NCBI GenBank assembly: GCA_035568375.1
Contig: DATMOG010000085.1
Coordinates: 1 to 11,301, forward strand
Direction of reading: 5' to 3'
Source: JACDET01 sp035568375
GTDB taxonomy: Bacteria; Patescibacteriota; Microgenomatia; Levybacterales; UBA12049
Length of the DNA: 11,301 nucleotides
Every line of letters begins with the position of its first letter. Position 1 is the stretch's first letter. Shown one piece after another: positions 1 through 6,656 of this stretch. Under the pieces are notes generated by a model. The model was given only the letters and a program-made list of their open reading frames with translations, was not told the origin of the DNA and made no database searches. The position numbers and the translations under genes were made by a program.

Positions 1-1929
1 ATCGGAAAAGTAAAAATGAGAGAACCAGTTATGGTAAGAATTATTGATCATAAAGCCAATGTATCTGTTATTGAAACAACCGTTGGCCGAATTCGATTTA
101 ATGAATTGCTGCCAGAAGATTTTGGCTACGTCAATGAAGCAATTAACGCAGGCGGTATTAAGAAAATTATTACTCGATCCATGAAACTATACTCATCAGA
201 CGTCGTTGCTGCACTCATTGATAAGATCAAAAGTCTTGGATTCTTCGGTGCAACCATTTCGGGTGTCAGTGTTTCCGTTTTTGATAACGATATTGCTCCA
301 GAAAAAAATCAGATGATTGCTGAAGCGGATAAAAAAGTGAAGCTAATAGATGAAGAATACAAGCAAGGTCTTATCACTTTATCTGAAAAGAAACGATTAT
401 CAAATGATGTTTGGTTGAAAGTAACCAATGCAGTTGCCGATATTACCTGGAAATTATTGGGACCACAGAATCCAATCAAAATCAGTATTGATTCAGGAGG
501 ATCACGTGCAGGTTTGGAACAATTGAAACAACTTTCAGCTCTCCGGGGACTTATCGTTGACCCATTGGGTAAGATAGTTGAACTTCCTGTTAAATCTAAC
601 TTCCGTGAAGGTCTCTCAATCTTTGAATACGTTGCATCAGCTCGTGGTTCACGAAAAGGTTTGACTGACTCAGCTCTTAAGACAGCAAATGCAGGATACC
701 TTACCCGAAGACTTGTTGATGTTGCTCATGAAGTCATCATCCGTAATGAAGATTGTGGCACAACCCAAGGTCTCACCATTGTTCGAGGTGAAAAAGACCG
801 AACATCTGCATTTGCAGACAGATTAATGGGACGTGTCCTTGCAACAAATGCAATGACACCAAAATCAAAGAAAATTGTGATGAAGGCTGGAGAAGAAGTT
901 AACGAAGAGAATATCAACCTCCTTGAAGAAAATGAAGTTCAAGAAGTAATCATCCGTTCACCACTTCTTTGCGCACTTCCCTACGGTCTATGTGCATCAT
1001 GTTACGGATGGGATCTTTCAACAAAGAAAAGCGTTGGTCTTGGTGTCCCTGTAGGTGTGATGGCTGCACAAAGTATCGGAGAACCAGGAACCCAGTTGAC
1101 CATGCGTGTCCGACACTATGGTGGTGTTGTTATGTCTGACGTAACACAAGGTCTGCCTCGTGTTGAAGAACTTTTTGAAATGCGTACACCAAAAAATATG
1201 GCGTCTGTTTCTGAAATTACCGGTAAAGTAAAAATTGAAACAACTGATGAAGGTTATCATCTTAATATCAAAAACACTAAAATTAAACCAATCGAATCAC
1301 AGGAATATTTTGTTCCACTATCAGCAGCACTTCGTGTCAAAGATGGTGACGAAATTACTGCAGGCACACCACTTGCTGAAGGTGATTTGGATCCAAAAGA
1401 AGTTCTCAAAATTGGAGGTCTCCTCATGGTACAACGATACTTGATCACTGAAGTACAACGAGTATATGAATCGCAAGGTATCGGTATTAATGATAAACAT
1501 TTTGAAGTCATCATCCGAAAGATGTCTGACAAGATTATTGTCGAGAGTGTTGGTGATACGTCACTTATCCCTGGTGACTTTGTAACCAAGGCACGCTTTG
1601 AAGAGATAAATGCTGAAATTCTTTCAGAAGGCGGCGAACCAGCAACAGGACGACAAGTTATTCTAGGTATCACCAAATCAGCACTGTTCTCAGACTCATG
1701 GCTTTCAGCTGCTTCCTTTCAAGAAACAACCAAAGTCCTTACGGAAGCTGCACTTGAAGGTCGCGTCGATAAACTCTTAGGTCTGAAAGAAAACGTCATC
1801 ATCGGTCGATTAATCCCTGTTTCAGGTCTTAACGGCGAAATGGAAACAGAAGAATCAATTGCGGCACAACAAGAAGTAACGGAAGCAGCAACAGAAAATG
1901 CGCAGCCGGAGACAACACCTGCCGCTTAA
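1..1929 (+). CDS. rpoC: DNA-directed RNA polymerase subunit beta' (3' part; 5' end lies outside window)
   Basis: This is the C-terminal half of the beta' subunit of RNA polymerase. The frame is open through base 1 and the first Met (base 16) is internal, so the gene starts upstream. Numbering from that Met, the bridge-helix region is seen around 213-232 (GLTDSALKTANAGYLTRR), followed by the zinc site C247, C319, C326 and C329 with the usual Cx6CxxC spacing. The trigger loop is around 355-380 (GEPGTQLTMR, then H367). The jaw and C-terminal segments follow (INDKHFEVIIRKM, LGITKSAL, SAASFQETTKVLTEAA, GLKENVIIGRLIP). There is no large trigger-loop insertion of the E. coli type. The trigger loop reads MRVRHYGG where most bacteria have MRTFHxGG. 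The last ~30 residues form an acidic, low-complexity tail. rpsL-rpsG follow downstream but have their own promoter. Identity is certain from multiple invariant motifs. Confidence 0.99.
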   Translation: MGKVKMREPVMVRIIDHKANVSVIETTVGRIRFNELLPEDFGYVNEAINAGGIKKIITRSMKLYSSDVVAALIDKIKSLGFFGATISGVSVSVFDNDIAPEKNQMIAEADKKVKLIDEEYKQGLITLSEKKRLSNDVWLKVTNAVADITWKLLGPQNPIKISIDSGGSRAGLEQLKQLSALRGLIVDPLGKIVELPVKSNFREGLSIFEYVASARGSRKGLTDSALKTANAGYLTRRLVDVAHEVIIRNEDCGTTQGLTIVRGEKDRTSAFADRLMGRVLATNAMTPKSKKIVMKAGEEVNEENINLLEENEVQEVIIRSPLLCALPYGLCASCYGWDLSTKKSVGLGVPVGVMAAQSIGEPGTQLTMRVRHYGGVVMSDVTQGLPRVEELFEMRTPKNMASVSEITGKVKIETTDEGYHLNIKNTKIKPIESQEYFVPLSAALRVKDGDEITAGTPLAEGDLDPKEVLKIGGLLMVQRYLITEVQRVYESQGIGINDKHFEVIIRKMSDKIIVESVGDTSLIPGDFVTKARFEEINAEILSEGGEPATGRQVILGITKSALFSDSWLSAASFQETTKVLTEAALEGRVDKLLGLKENVIIGRLIPVSGLNGEMETEESIAAQQEVTEAATENAQPETTPAA

Positions 1930-1957
1930 ACAGTATAAAGCATTAAGAGTAAGTAGT

Positions 1958-1996
1958 AAGTATACTGAAGAATAAAAATTATTCCTTTTTATACTT
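1958..1996 (+). terminator. Weak candidate terminator after rpoC
   Basis: An AT-only hairpin GAATAA-AAA-TTATTC (1970-1984) is followed directly by CTTTTT (1985-1990). It is nested inside a second inverted repeat AAGTAT (1958-1963) / ATACTT (1991-1996). The stem has little GC, so intrinsic termination would be weak. The position right after rpoC and the T-run make it plausible. Confidence 0.3.
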
Positions 1997-2035
1997 AATA
2001 TTTTATACTAACACTAGCCTCTTTATACTCGTTTA

Positions 2036-2044
2036 TGCTATAAT
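2036..2044 (+). promoter_or_regulatory. Extended -10 promoter of rpsL-rpsG
   Basis: TGCTATAAT is a perfect extended -10 element (TGn plus TATAAT at 2039-2044). No good -35 box lies 16-18 bp upstream. The predicted transcription start, 6-7 nt downstream, leaves only about 9 nt before the rpsL ATG. Four further -10-like TATACT hexamers occur upstream (1961, 1990, 2004 and 2024), so secondary starts are possible. Confidence 0.65.
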
Positions 2045-2059
2045 ATCAAGTATAAAGAT

Positions 2060-2485
2060 ATGCCAACATTATCACAATTAGCAAAAAGAGGAAGAGCAAA
2101 AAGAATCAAAAAAACCCGATCTACTGCACTGAAAAGATTATTCAATGCAAAGGATCGACAGTATACTGACGCTAATTCCCCACAAAAAAGAGGAGTTGTA
2201 ACACTCGTTAAAACCATGACTCCTAAAAAACCTAACTCAGCACTCCGAAAAGTCGCCCGTGTAAAGCTTTCCAATAAAATGGAAGTCACAGCATACATCC
2301 AAGGTGTTGGACATTCACTTTCTGAACACGGTATTGTACTTATTCGTGGTGGTCGTGTTCGTGACTTACCAGGCGTAAAGTATCATGCAGTCCGAGGAAA
2401 ATTTGATCTGCTTGGTGTTGATGGAAGAAAAACTAGCCGAAGTATTTACGGAACTAAATTACAAAAAGCAGCAAAAGCAGCTTAA
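2060..2485 (+). CDS. rpsL: 30S ribosomal protein S12
   Basis: S12 sits at the decoding centre of the small subunit and contacts mRNA-tRNA pairing. The 141-residue protein begins MPTLSQL, the normal start of the family. It carries the loop TPKKPNSALRKVARV (K56 and K57 correspond to the streptomycin-contact lysines) and GGRVRDLPGVKYH (D102 corresponds to the Asp that is methylthiolated in many bacteria). Both classical resistance positions therefore look wild type. Relative to E. coli it has an N-terminal insertion of about 16 residues before PQKRGVV, like many Gram-positive S12 proteins, and a short Lys/Ala-rich tail. No Shine-Dalgarno sequence precedes the ATG, and a -10 box ends 15 nt upstream. 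rpsG follows after 10 nt, so the two are co-transcribed. Confidence 0.99.
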   Translation: MPTLSQLAKRGRAKRIKKTRSTALKRLFNAKDRQYTDANSPQKRGVVTLVKTMTPKKPNSALRKVARVKLSNKMEVTAYIQGVGHSLSEHGIVLIRGGRVRDLPGVKYHAVRGKFDLLGVDGRKTSRSIYGTKLQKAAKAA

Positions 2486-2495
2486 TCTAGAAACT

Positions 2496-2969
2496 ATGAG
2501 ACACGCAAAAGTACAAAAAAGACAAATTAATCCAGATACTATTTATGGCAACGTACTAGTTGCTAAACTGATCAACTACATCATGCGCGACGGTAAAAAA
2601 ACTATTGCTCAAGCACAAATCTATAAAGCATTTAGTATTCTTGAACAAAAAGGCCAACAGCCATTGGAAGCTTTCGAAAAAGCTATTCAAAACATTGGTC
2701 CAAAAGTTGAAGTTAAAGCACGACGTATCGGTGGTGCTAACTATCAAGTCCCTGTTGAAGTCAAACATGAAAGAAGAATGGCTCTCGCACTTCGGTGGAT
2801 GATTGATGCAGCACGAAAACGACAAAATAAAGAATATCATTCATTTGCTGAAAAACTCGCTGCTGAAATACTTGCTGCTATAAACAATGAAGGTGAAGCG
2901 ATCAGGAAGAGAGAACTCGCACTCAAACAAGCAGAAGCCAACAAAGCCTTCAGTCATTTCAGATGGTAA
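2496..2969 (+). CDS. rpsG: 30S ribosomal protein S7
   Basis: S7 nucleates assembly of the 16S rRNA 3' domain and lies near the E site. The start chosen is the ATG at 2496 (MRHAKVQKR), which matches the family's N terminus and gives 157 residues, the usual bacterial length. An upstream in-frame ATG at 2385 lies inside rpsL and is not credible. Family motifs are clear: NPDTIYGN, VAKLINYIMRDGKK, VEVKARRIGGANYQVPVEV and ALRWMIDAARKR. The gap to rpsL is 10 nt with no recognisable ribosome binding site, so translation may depend on coupling to rpsL. The typical str-operon successors fusA and tuf are absent. The next gene is convergent, ending 21 bp away. Confidence 0.99.
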   Translation: MRHAKVQKRQINPDTIYGNVLVAKLINYIMRDGKKTIAQAQIYKAFSILEQKGQQPLEAFEKAIQNIGPKVEVKARRIGGANYQVPVEVKHERRMALALRWMIDAARKRQNKEYHSFAEKLAAEILAAINNEGEAIRKRELALKQAEANKAFSHFRW

Positions 2970-2990
2970 AACCTGTAGAAAATTATACGT

Positions 2991-3317
2991 CTATTCTCCA
3001 ATAGCTTCGTCAATACGCTTTTCTAATGAGTCCATTGTTTTTTGAAATGCCTGTTCAAGATTAACACTATATTTATCTGCTAATACTAGTACACTCCATA
3101 AGCAATCAGATAGCTCATGTGCCAGTTTTTCATCCACGTTCTCCATATCCCTTGCCCCCTCTTTTGCCATAACAATTTCCATTAACTCTCCAACATCCAC
3201 AACAAACCCTTCCATCATTTGCGCATTAGTCCATGCTTTACCTCTTTTCTTGATTTCTAATTCAGCATATTTCTTCCGTAGCGTAATCGCTCTTTGAAAC
3301 ATCTTATTAAATTCCAT
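2991..3317 (-). CDS. MazG-like nucleotide pyrophosphohydrolase (small, single domain)
   Basis: This is a 108-residue all-alpha protein of the MazG/all-alpha NTP pyrophosphatase superfamily. Such enzymes hydrolyse (d)NTPs or related nucleotides to the monophosphate and pyrophosphate using Mg2+ held by acidic residues on two helices. The expected pattern is ExxE...ExxD. Here it reads D41-VG-E44 and, 23 residues on, E68-LS-D71, followed by the typical helix CLWSVLVLADKY and NLEQAF. The first acidic ligand is thus Asp instead of Glu. Length fits the single-domain MazG-like or DUF-type members. The substrate cannot be told from sequence. The gene begins 17 bp after the RNase J stop on the same strand and has its own -10 box 6 nt before the ATG. 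It ends in TAG, the only TAG in the window. Superfamily call is fairly sure; specific function is not. Confidence 0.8.
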   Translation of the reverse strand: MEFNKMFQRAITLRKKYAELEIKKRGKAWTNAQMMEGFVVDVGELMEIVMAKEGARDMENVDEKLAHELSDCLWSVLVLADKYSVNLEQAFQKTMDSLEKRIDEAIGE

Positions 3318-3323
3318 AAGTCA

Positions 3324-3332
3324 AGTATAACA
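3324..3332 (-). promoter_or_regulatory. Extended -10 box before the MazG-like gene
   Basis: On the minus strand the 17-bp gap after the RNase J gene contains TGTTATACT (TGn plus TATACT). The hexamer ends 6 nt before the ATG, so a transcript started here would begin at or next to the start codon. No convincing -35 box is seen; it would lie within the RNase J 3' end. Read-through from RNase J is equally possible. Confidence 0.45.
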
Positions 3333-3334
3333 GA

Positions 3335-5032
3335 TTAAACTTCTATTACGACCGGTAGCACTAAAGGGCGGGTGCGGAGTTTTTTATAGAGGAACCTTTC
3401 CGAAGTCTCACCAATTGTCCGACGAACGTGGAACCAATTTATTACTTTTTCTCTATGTCTTGATAGTACTTTTTCAAGTTCAACTGCAAGCGTTTGCGAA
3501 ATTTCTGTTGTGTCAGTAAGATACGATCCACGAGCAATAACTTCTGGTTTTTCAGCGAGTTGTCCATCTGATGCTTTCACTTCAGCCATGATAATGACTA
3601 CCCCTTCCTTCGCCAACCGCTCCCGATCTCTAATAACAAAATTTTCTAACTCCTCTCCTGAAATTTGATCCACATAGACATGCTTAATCTCAATCTTCTT
3701 ACCAAAACGTATATTATTTCTCCCAAACAGCACTTCCTGACCATTTTCTACAAGAAAAATATCATTGCGCTTGTAACCCATTTGCATAGCAGTTGTACGG
3801 TAGTCTACCATATGACGATACGTACCACTGATAGGCAAAAGGAATCGCGGTTGGGTTAAGGCAATAAGGAGCATATGATCTCCTGCCGATCCATGTCCAG
3901 AAACATGATACATTCCTGTACCATTGGATTCCAAAACATGAGCACCACGTTTGGCAATCGAGTCATACAATTCATTAACATTCAATTCATTACCGGGAAT
4001 AGTGTCAGAAGAAAAGACAACCGTATCTTGCGGATCAAGTCGGATATCCCGATGCTCACCCTCTGCAATTCTCGTCATAGCAGAATTTTCCTGTCCCTGA
4101 CTTCCTGCGACAAGCAACACCAATTGTTTGCTTTTATATTGAGGTAAATCTGCAATTTGTACTTCTGTTCCGTCATGTATCTTGAGATAACCAAGACGGT
4201 CTGCAACTTGTTTGACTTTAAGAATTGAGCGTCCAACAAAACACACCTTACGTCCAGTCATTTCTGCAGCTTGAATTGCTTGATTGAGTCGGGAAACATT
4301 GGATGAATATGTCGTAATAATAAATTTACCAGGGCAATTGCGCATTTCGCGTTCAAAATGATGACCCAACATCTGCTCTGATTGCGTAAAGCCATCTCTT
4401 TCTGAACCTAAACAATCAGACATCAATGCTAGAAATCCTTGCTGCGCAACTTTGGTAATCTTCAGAAAATCAGTCCTGTGCCCATCAGCTGGTGTCAAAT
4501 CAAATTTGAAGTCACTTCCGTGATAGAGATTACCAACAGGTGTTTTGATAATAATATTTGCACTATCAAGAATCGAATGAGTTACGCGAACGAAAGAAAT
4601 CCTAAAATCACCAAGAGGTATTTCATCATCAGTAAATTGTACTGTTTTGATATTTGCAGGTACTTTATAATCCTGTAATTTTTCATTAGCGAGTGCTGCA
4701 GTGAGTGGTGATGCATAGATTGGAAATTGAGGCAGTTGTGGTAGTATAAATGGCAATCCGCCAATATGATCTTCATGACCATGTGTCAATACCATTCCGA
4801 CAATTTTTTTATTACCTTTTTTTACAACATCCAACAAATAAGAAATATCTGGTAATAATAGATCAACACCAAACATTGATTCATCAGGGAATCCGAGTCC
4901 ACAATCAACAATTAAAATTTGATTATTATATTCATATAGATACATGTTTCGAGTCACATCTTCTAGTCCGCCAAGAGATATGAAAGAAACTGTTGGTTCG
5001 TTCGAAGTTTTTTGTTGCTGTTTTTGATCCAT
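3335..5032 (-). CDS. rnj: Ribonuclease J family protein (metallo-beta-lactamase/beta-CASP), divergent active site
   Basis: RNase J enzymes cut RNA internally and degrade it 5'-3', acting in mRNA decay and rRNA maturation. The 565-residue length is normal. The metallo-beta-lactamase core shows H84-G-H-E-D88-H89, T151-H152-S and D174 in SDFKFD. The beta-CASP part shows TTYSSNVSRL (239-249), AGSQGQE (309-315), SSDTIPGNE (341-349) and VSGH380. The C-terminal domain runs from about 450 to 565. Unusually, the position that is His in motif C of characterised RNase J (PVHGE, H390 in B. subtilis) is Ser402, in LPISGTYRHM. THSIPDS reads THSILDS, and GDFKFD reads SDFKFD. The fold is certain, but two-metal catalysis needs testing. 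The gene lies 48 bp downstream of the Lon-like ATPase gene on the same strand. A -10 box ends 5 nt before the ATG. An AGGAG lies upstream of that box, too far away to serve the start codon. Confidence 0.95.
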   Translation of the reverse strand: MDQKQQQKTSNEPTVSFISLGGLEDVTRNMYLYEYNNQILIVDCGLGFPDESMFGVDLLLPDISYLLDVVKKGNKKIVGMVLTHGHEDHIGGLPFILPQLPQFPIYASPLTAALANEKLQDYKVPANIKTVQFTDDEIPLGDFRISFVRVTHSILDSANIIIKTPVGNLYHGSDFKFDLTPADGHRTDFLKITKVAQQGFLALMSDCLGSERDGFTQSEQMLGHHFEREMRNCPGKFIITTYSSNVSRLNQAIQAAEMTGRKVCFVGRSILKVKQVADRLGYLKIHDGTEVQIADLPQYKSKQLVLLVAGSQGQENSAMTRIAEGEHRDIRLDPQDTVVFSSDTIPGNELNVNELYDSIAKRGAHVLESNGTGMYHVSGHGSAGDHMLLIALTQPRFLLPISGTYRHMVDYRTTAMQMGYKRNDIFLVENGQEVLFGRNNIRFGKKIEIKHVYVDQISGEELENFVIRDRERLAKEGVVIIMAEVKASDGQLAEKPEVIARGSYLTDTTEISQTLAVELEKVLSRHREKVINWFHVRRTIGETSERFLYKKLRTRPLVLPVVIEV

Positions 5033-5037
5033 AATGT

Positions 5038-5066
5038 AGTATACTGCTCCTGCTTATGCAAAACAA
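5038..5066 (-). promoter_or_regulatory. Promoter of the RNase J gene, start-codon proximal
   Basis: On the minus strand TTGTTT (5066-5061), a 17-bp spacer and TATACT (5043-5038) form a -35/-10 pair. Only 5 nt separate the -10 box from the ATG, so the mRNA would be leaderless. The -10 box is part of the palindrome AGTATACT (5038-5045). Confidence 0.5.
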
Positions 5067-5080
5067 GGACATATTAGAAG

Positions 5081-6385
5081 TTACACTTCATTCGTGAAAA
5101 TTTTGATATTGTCTGCGGTAATGCGGACATTTTTTGCTTCCCCAGAGACGATCATTCTCGCTACTTTTCGACACATCATGTTGATCAATCGCTCGAGACC
5201 ACGGATACCAGGATCATATCCAAGCGGCCTTATCACAATTCCCCAAACAGCTTCGTCAATTGTTAATTGTTCGGGTTTAAGTCCGACTAATTTTTTAGTC
5301 TTCGGCAACACAAAATCACGTCCGATAACAGTCTTTTCTTCATCATTATATGAAGGCATTTGGATAATTTCCAAACGGTCCAAAACAGCCGTACTCACAG
5401 CCGTTGTATTATTTGCAGTAGCAACAAAAAGACAATTAGAAAGATCAACAGGATAATCAATATAATGATCAGCGAAGGCGTTATTTTGACCAGGATCCAA
5501 AAGCTCAATAAGCACACCCATAATATCAGCACGTGCTGTTTCTGTCACACGGTCCAACTCATCAAAAAGCAATACAGGATTTCTTGCCTTAGCGCTAACC
5601 AATCCTTTATATACCTGTCCTGGCTCTGCGTCAGGAAAAAAACGTGATTGTCCACGAAGCACACGAGAGTCTGCCATACCACCAAAAGGAATACGGACAA
5701 ATTGCCGACCTAATGCCTTAGCAATTGACATCGCAAAAGTAGTTTTACCAGTACCCGCAAGACCAACAAAGCATAAAATTGGTGATTGCGTAGCAAAATT
5801 CGGACCGTTATTTTGCAAATTAAGCATAATTGATGCAATATATTCAAGCATACGATTTTTGAGCATATCCAATCCATAATGGTCCTGGTCAAGAATTTCT
5901 TTTGCTTTTTTCAGATCAAGAATATCCTGACTTTTTATCGCCCATGGATACCCAGTCACCCAATTCACATACCGCTGTGTTGATTCATACTCCATAATAT
6001 AGGTTGAACTCATATATCCTGCGCCATTACGAATAAGCGCCAAACGGGCAATTCTATCAGTAAGAAGCTTTCTCATCTCAGATGGAACTGCTGACTTTTC
6101 AACTTTTTCTCCAAGCGCACGAATCTGATCGTATGATTGTCCATTGCTATCTCTTGCACTAACTTGTGTAATTGTACCGTTTGATGTCTGTGCAGCAGCA
6201 GTTGTCTGTACCTGGATAGCATCTGTTGCTTCCTGCTGCTGGGCAATAGCGCTACTAGGAGGTACTGCAATCGGCTTATCCCCATTGATTGTGGAATTAT
6301 CACCATTTGATCCACCTCCGGTTGTCGGAGTGGTAGATTTTGGTAGATCTTGTGGTAAACTTGGTTGATCTTGAGCAGGATCCAT
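5081..6385 (-). CDS. Lon-like AAA+ ATPase lacking the protease domain
   Basis: This 434-residue protein matches the ATPase module of Lon protease, without its peptidase. Residues 1-88 are low complexity (Pro/Ser/Thr/Gln/Asn/Gly-rich), replacing Lon's N-terminal substrate-binding domain. Residues 89-155 resemble the helical linker before Lon's ATPase (YVNWVTGYPW; Lon has YLDWLL..LPW). Then come LDLKKAKEILDQDHYGL, Walker A GLAGTGKT (208-215), Walker B LLFDELD (272-278), sensor 1 ATANN (322-326), arginine finger DR337 and sensor 2 in GIRGLER (393-399). The ATPase site thus looks complete. The pore loop TYVGAMPG of Lon reads FFPDAEPG here, so the Tyr-Val pair is Phe-Pro. The stop is followed after 48 bp by the RNase J gene, so no Ser-Lys protease domain is hidden downstream. 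Function is unknown: a remodelling ATPase or regulator is possible. There is no signal peptide or membrane segment, so it is probably cytosolic. Confidence 0.9.
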   Translation of the reverse strand: MDPAQDQPSLPQDLPKSTTPTTGGGSNGDNSTINGDKPIAVPPSSAIAQQQEATDAIQVQTTAAAQTSNGTITQVSARDSNGQSYDQIRALGEKVEKSAVPSEMRKLLTDRIARLALIRNGAGYMSSTYIMEYESTQRYVNWVTGYPWAIKSQDILDLKKAKEILDQDHYGLDMLKNRMLEYIASIMLNLQNNGPNFATQSPILCFVGLAGTGKTTFAMSIAKALGRQFVRIPFGGMADSRVLRGQSRFFPDAEPGQVYKGLVSAKARNPVLLFDELDRVTETARADIMGVLIELLDPGQNNAFADHYIDYPVDLSNCLFVATANNTTAVSTAVLDRLEIIQMPSYNDEEKTVIGRDFVLPKTKKLVGLKPEQLTIDEAVWGIVIRPLGYDPGIRGLERLINMMCRKVARMIVSGEAKNVRITADNIKIFTNEV

Positions 6386-6391
6386 ACACCT

Positions 6392-6419
6392 ATTCTACAC
6401 AAAAAGCCCGACTTTTCAA
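6392..6419 (-). promoter_or_regulatory. Promoter of the Lon-like ATPase gene, start-codon proximal
   Basis: On the minus strand TTGAAA (6419-6414), a 16-bp spacer and TAGAAT (6397-6392) form a good -35/-10 pair. The -10 box ends 6 nt before the ATG, predicting a leaderless transcript. No Shine-Dalgarno sequence fits in the gap. Confidence 0.5.
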
Positions 6420-6553
6420 ACACTTTTCTAAAACTCAAGATAACTGCGTTTTCTAAATAAGCACATTTGAAACTGGTTACAAAACTAAGTTAATAAATTC
6501 CAATTATTTTTCTGATAAAACGCCAGTAGGATATATCTTAAGCAACAGCATTC

Positions 6554-6577
6554 ACCTCTTTTCTAAAAAATTGAGGT
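6554..6577. repeat. Small inverted repeat between the divergent genes
   Basis: ACCTC (6554-6558) and GAGGT (6573-6577) form an inverted repeat with a 14-bp centre, about 55 bp upstream of the transporter promoter. It could be an operator or chance. The rest of the 271-bp divergent gap shows only the two promoters. Confidence 0.2.
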
Positions 6578-6608
6578 TACCCCTACATTATTGCTTTTGT
6601 CAAAATTT

Positions 6609-6638
6609 TTGTAATGATTTCAATATACCTGTTATAAT
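6609..6638 (+). promoter_or_regulatory. Promoter of the CNNM/CorC-type gene
   Basis: TTGTAA (6609-6614), an 18-bp spacer and an extended -10 TGTTATAAT (6630-6638, hexamer 6633-6638) are followed 18 nt later by the ATG. This predicts a leader of about 12 nt with no Shine-Dalgarno sequence. Confidence 0.6.
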
Positions 6639-6656
6639 AACAATACTTACTTATCT

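Noticed and set aside
1257..1676. 139-codon open frame antisense to rpoC
   Set aside because: It lies wholly inside the conserved rpoC jaw/C-terminal region, has no recognisable domain, and is explained by codon bias of the real gene on the other strand.
2021..2029. CTTTATACT repeats around rpsL as a CRISPR-like or iteron array
   Set aside because: Units are only 8-9 bp, unevenly spaced and partly inverted; they match -10-like promoter boxes better.
2385..2495. Upstream in-frame start for rpsG inside rpsL
   Set aside because: It would add 37 residues unlike any S7. The ATG at 2496 gives the normal S7 N terminus and length.
5046..5056. AGGAG upstream of the RNase J gene as a Shine-Dalgarno sequence
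   Set aside because: It is about 14-15 nt from the ATG and lies between the -35 and -10 boxes, so a transcript from that promoter would not contain it. It could act only on a read-through transcript, at poor spacing.
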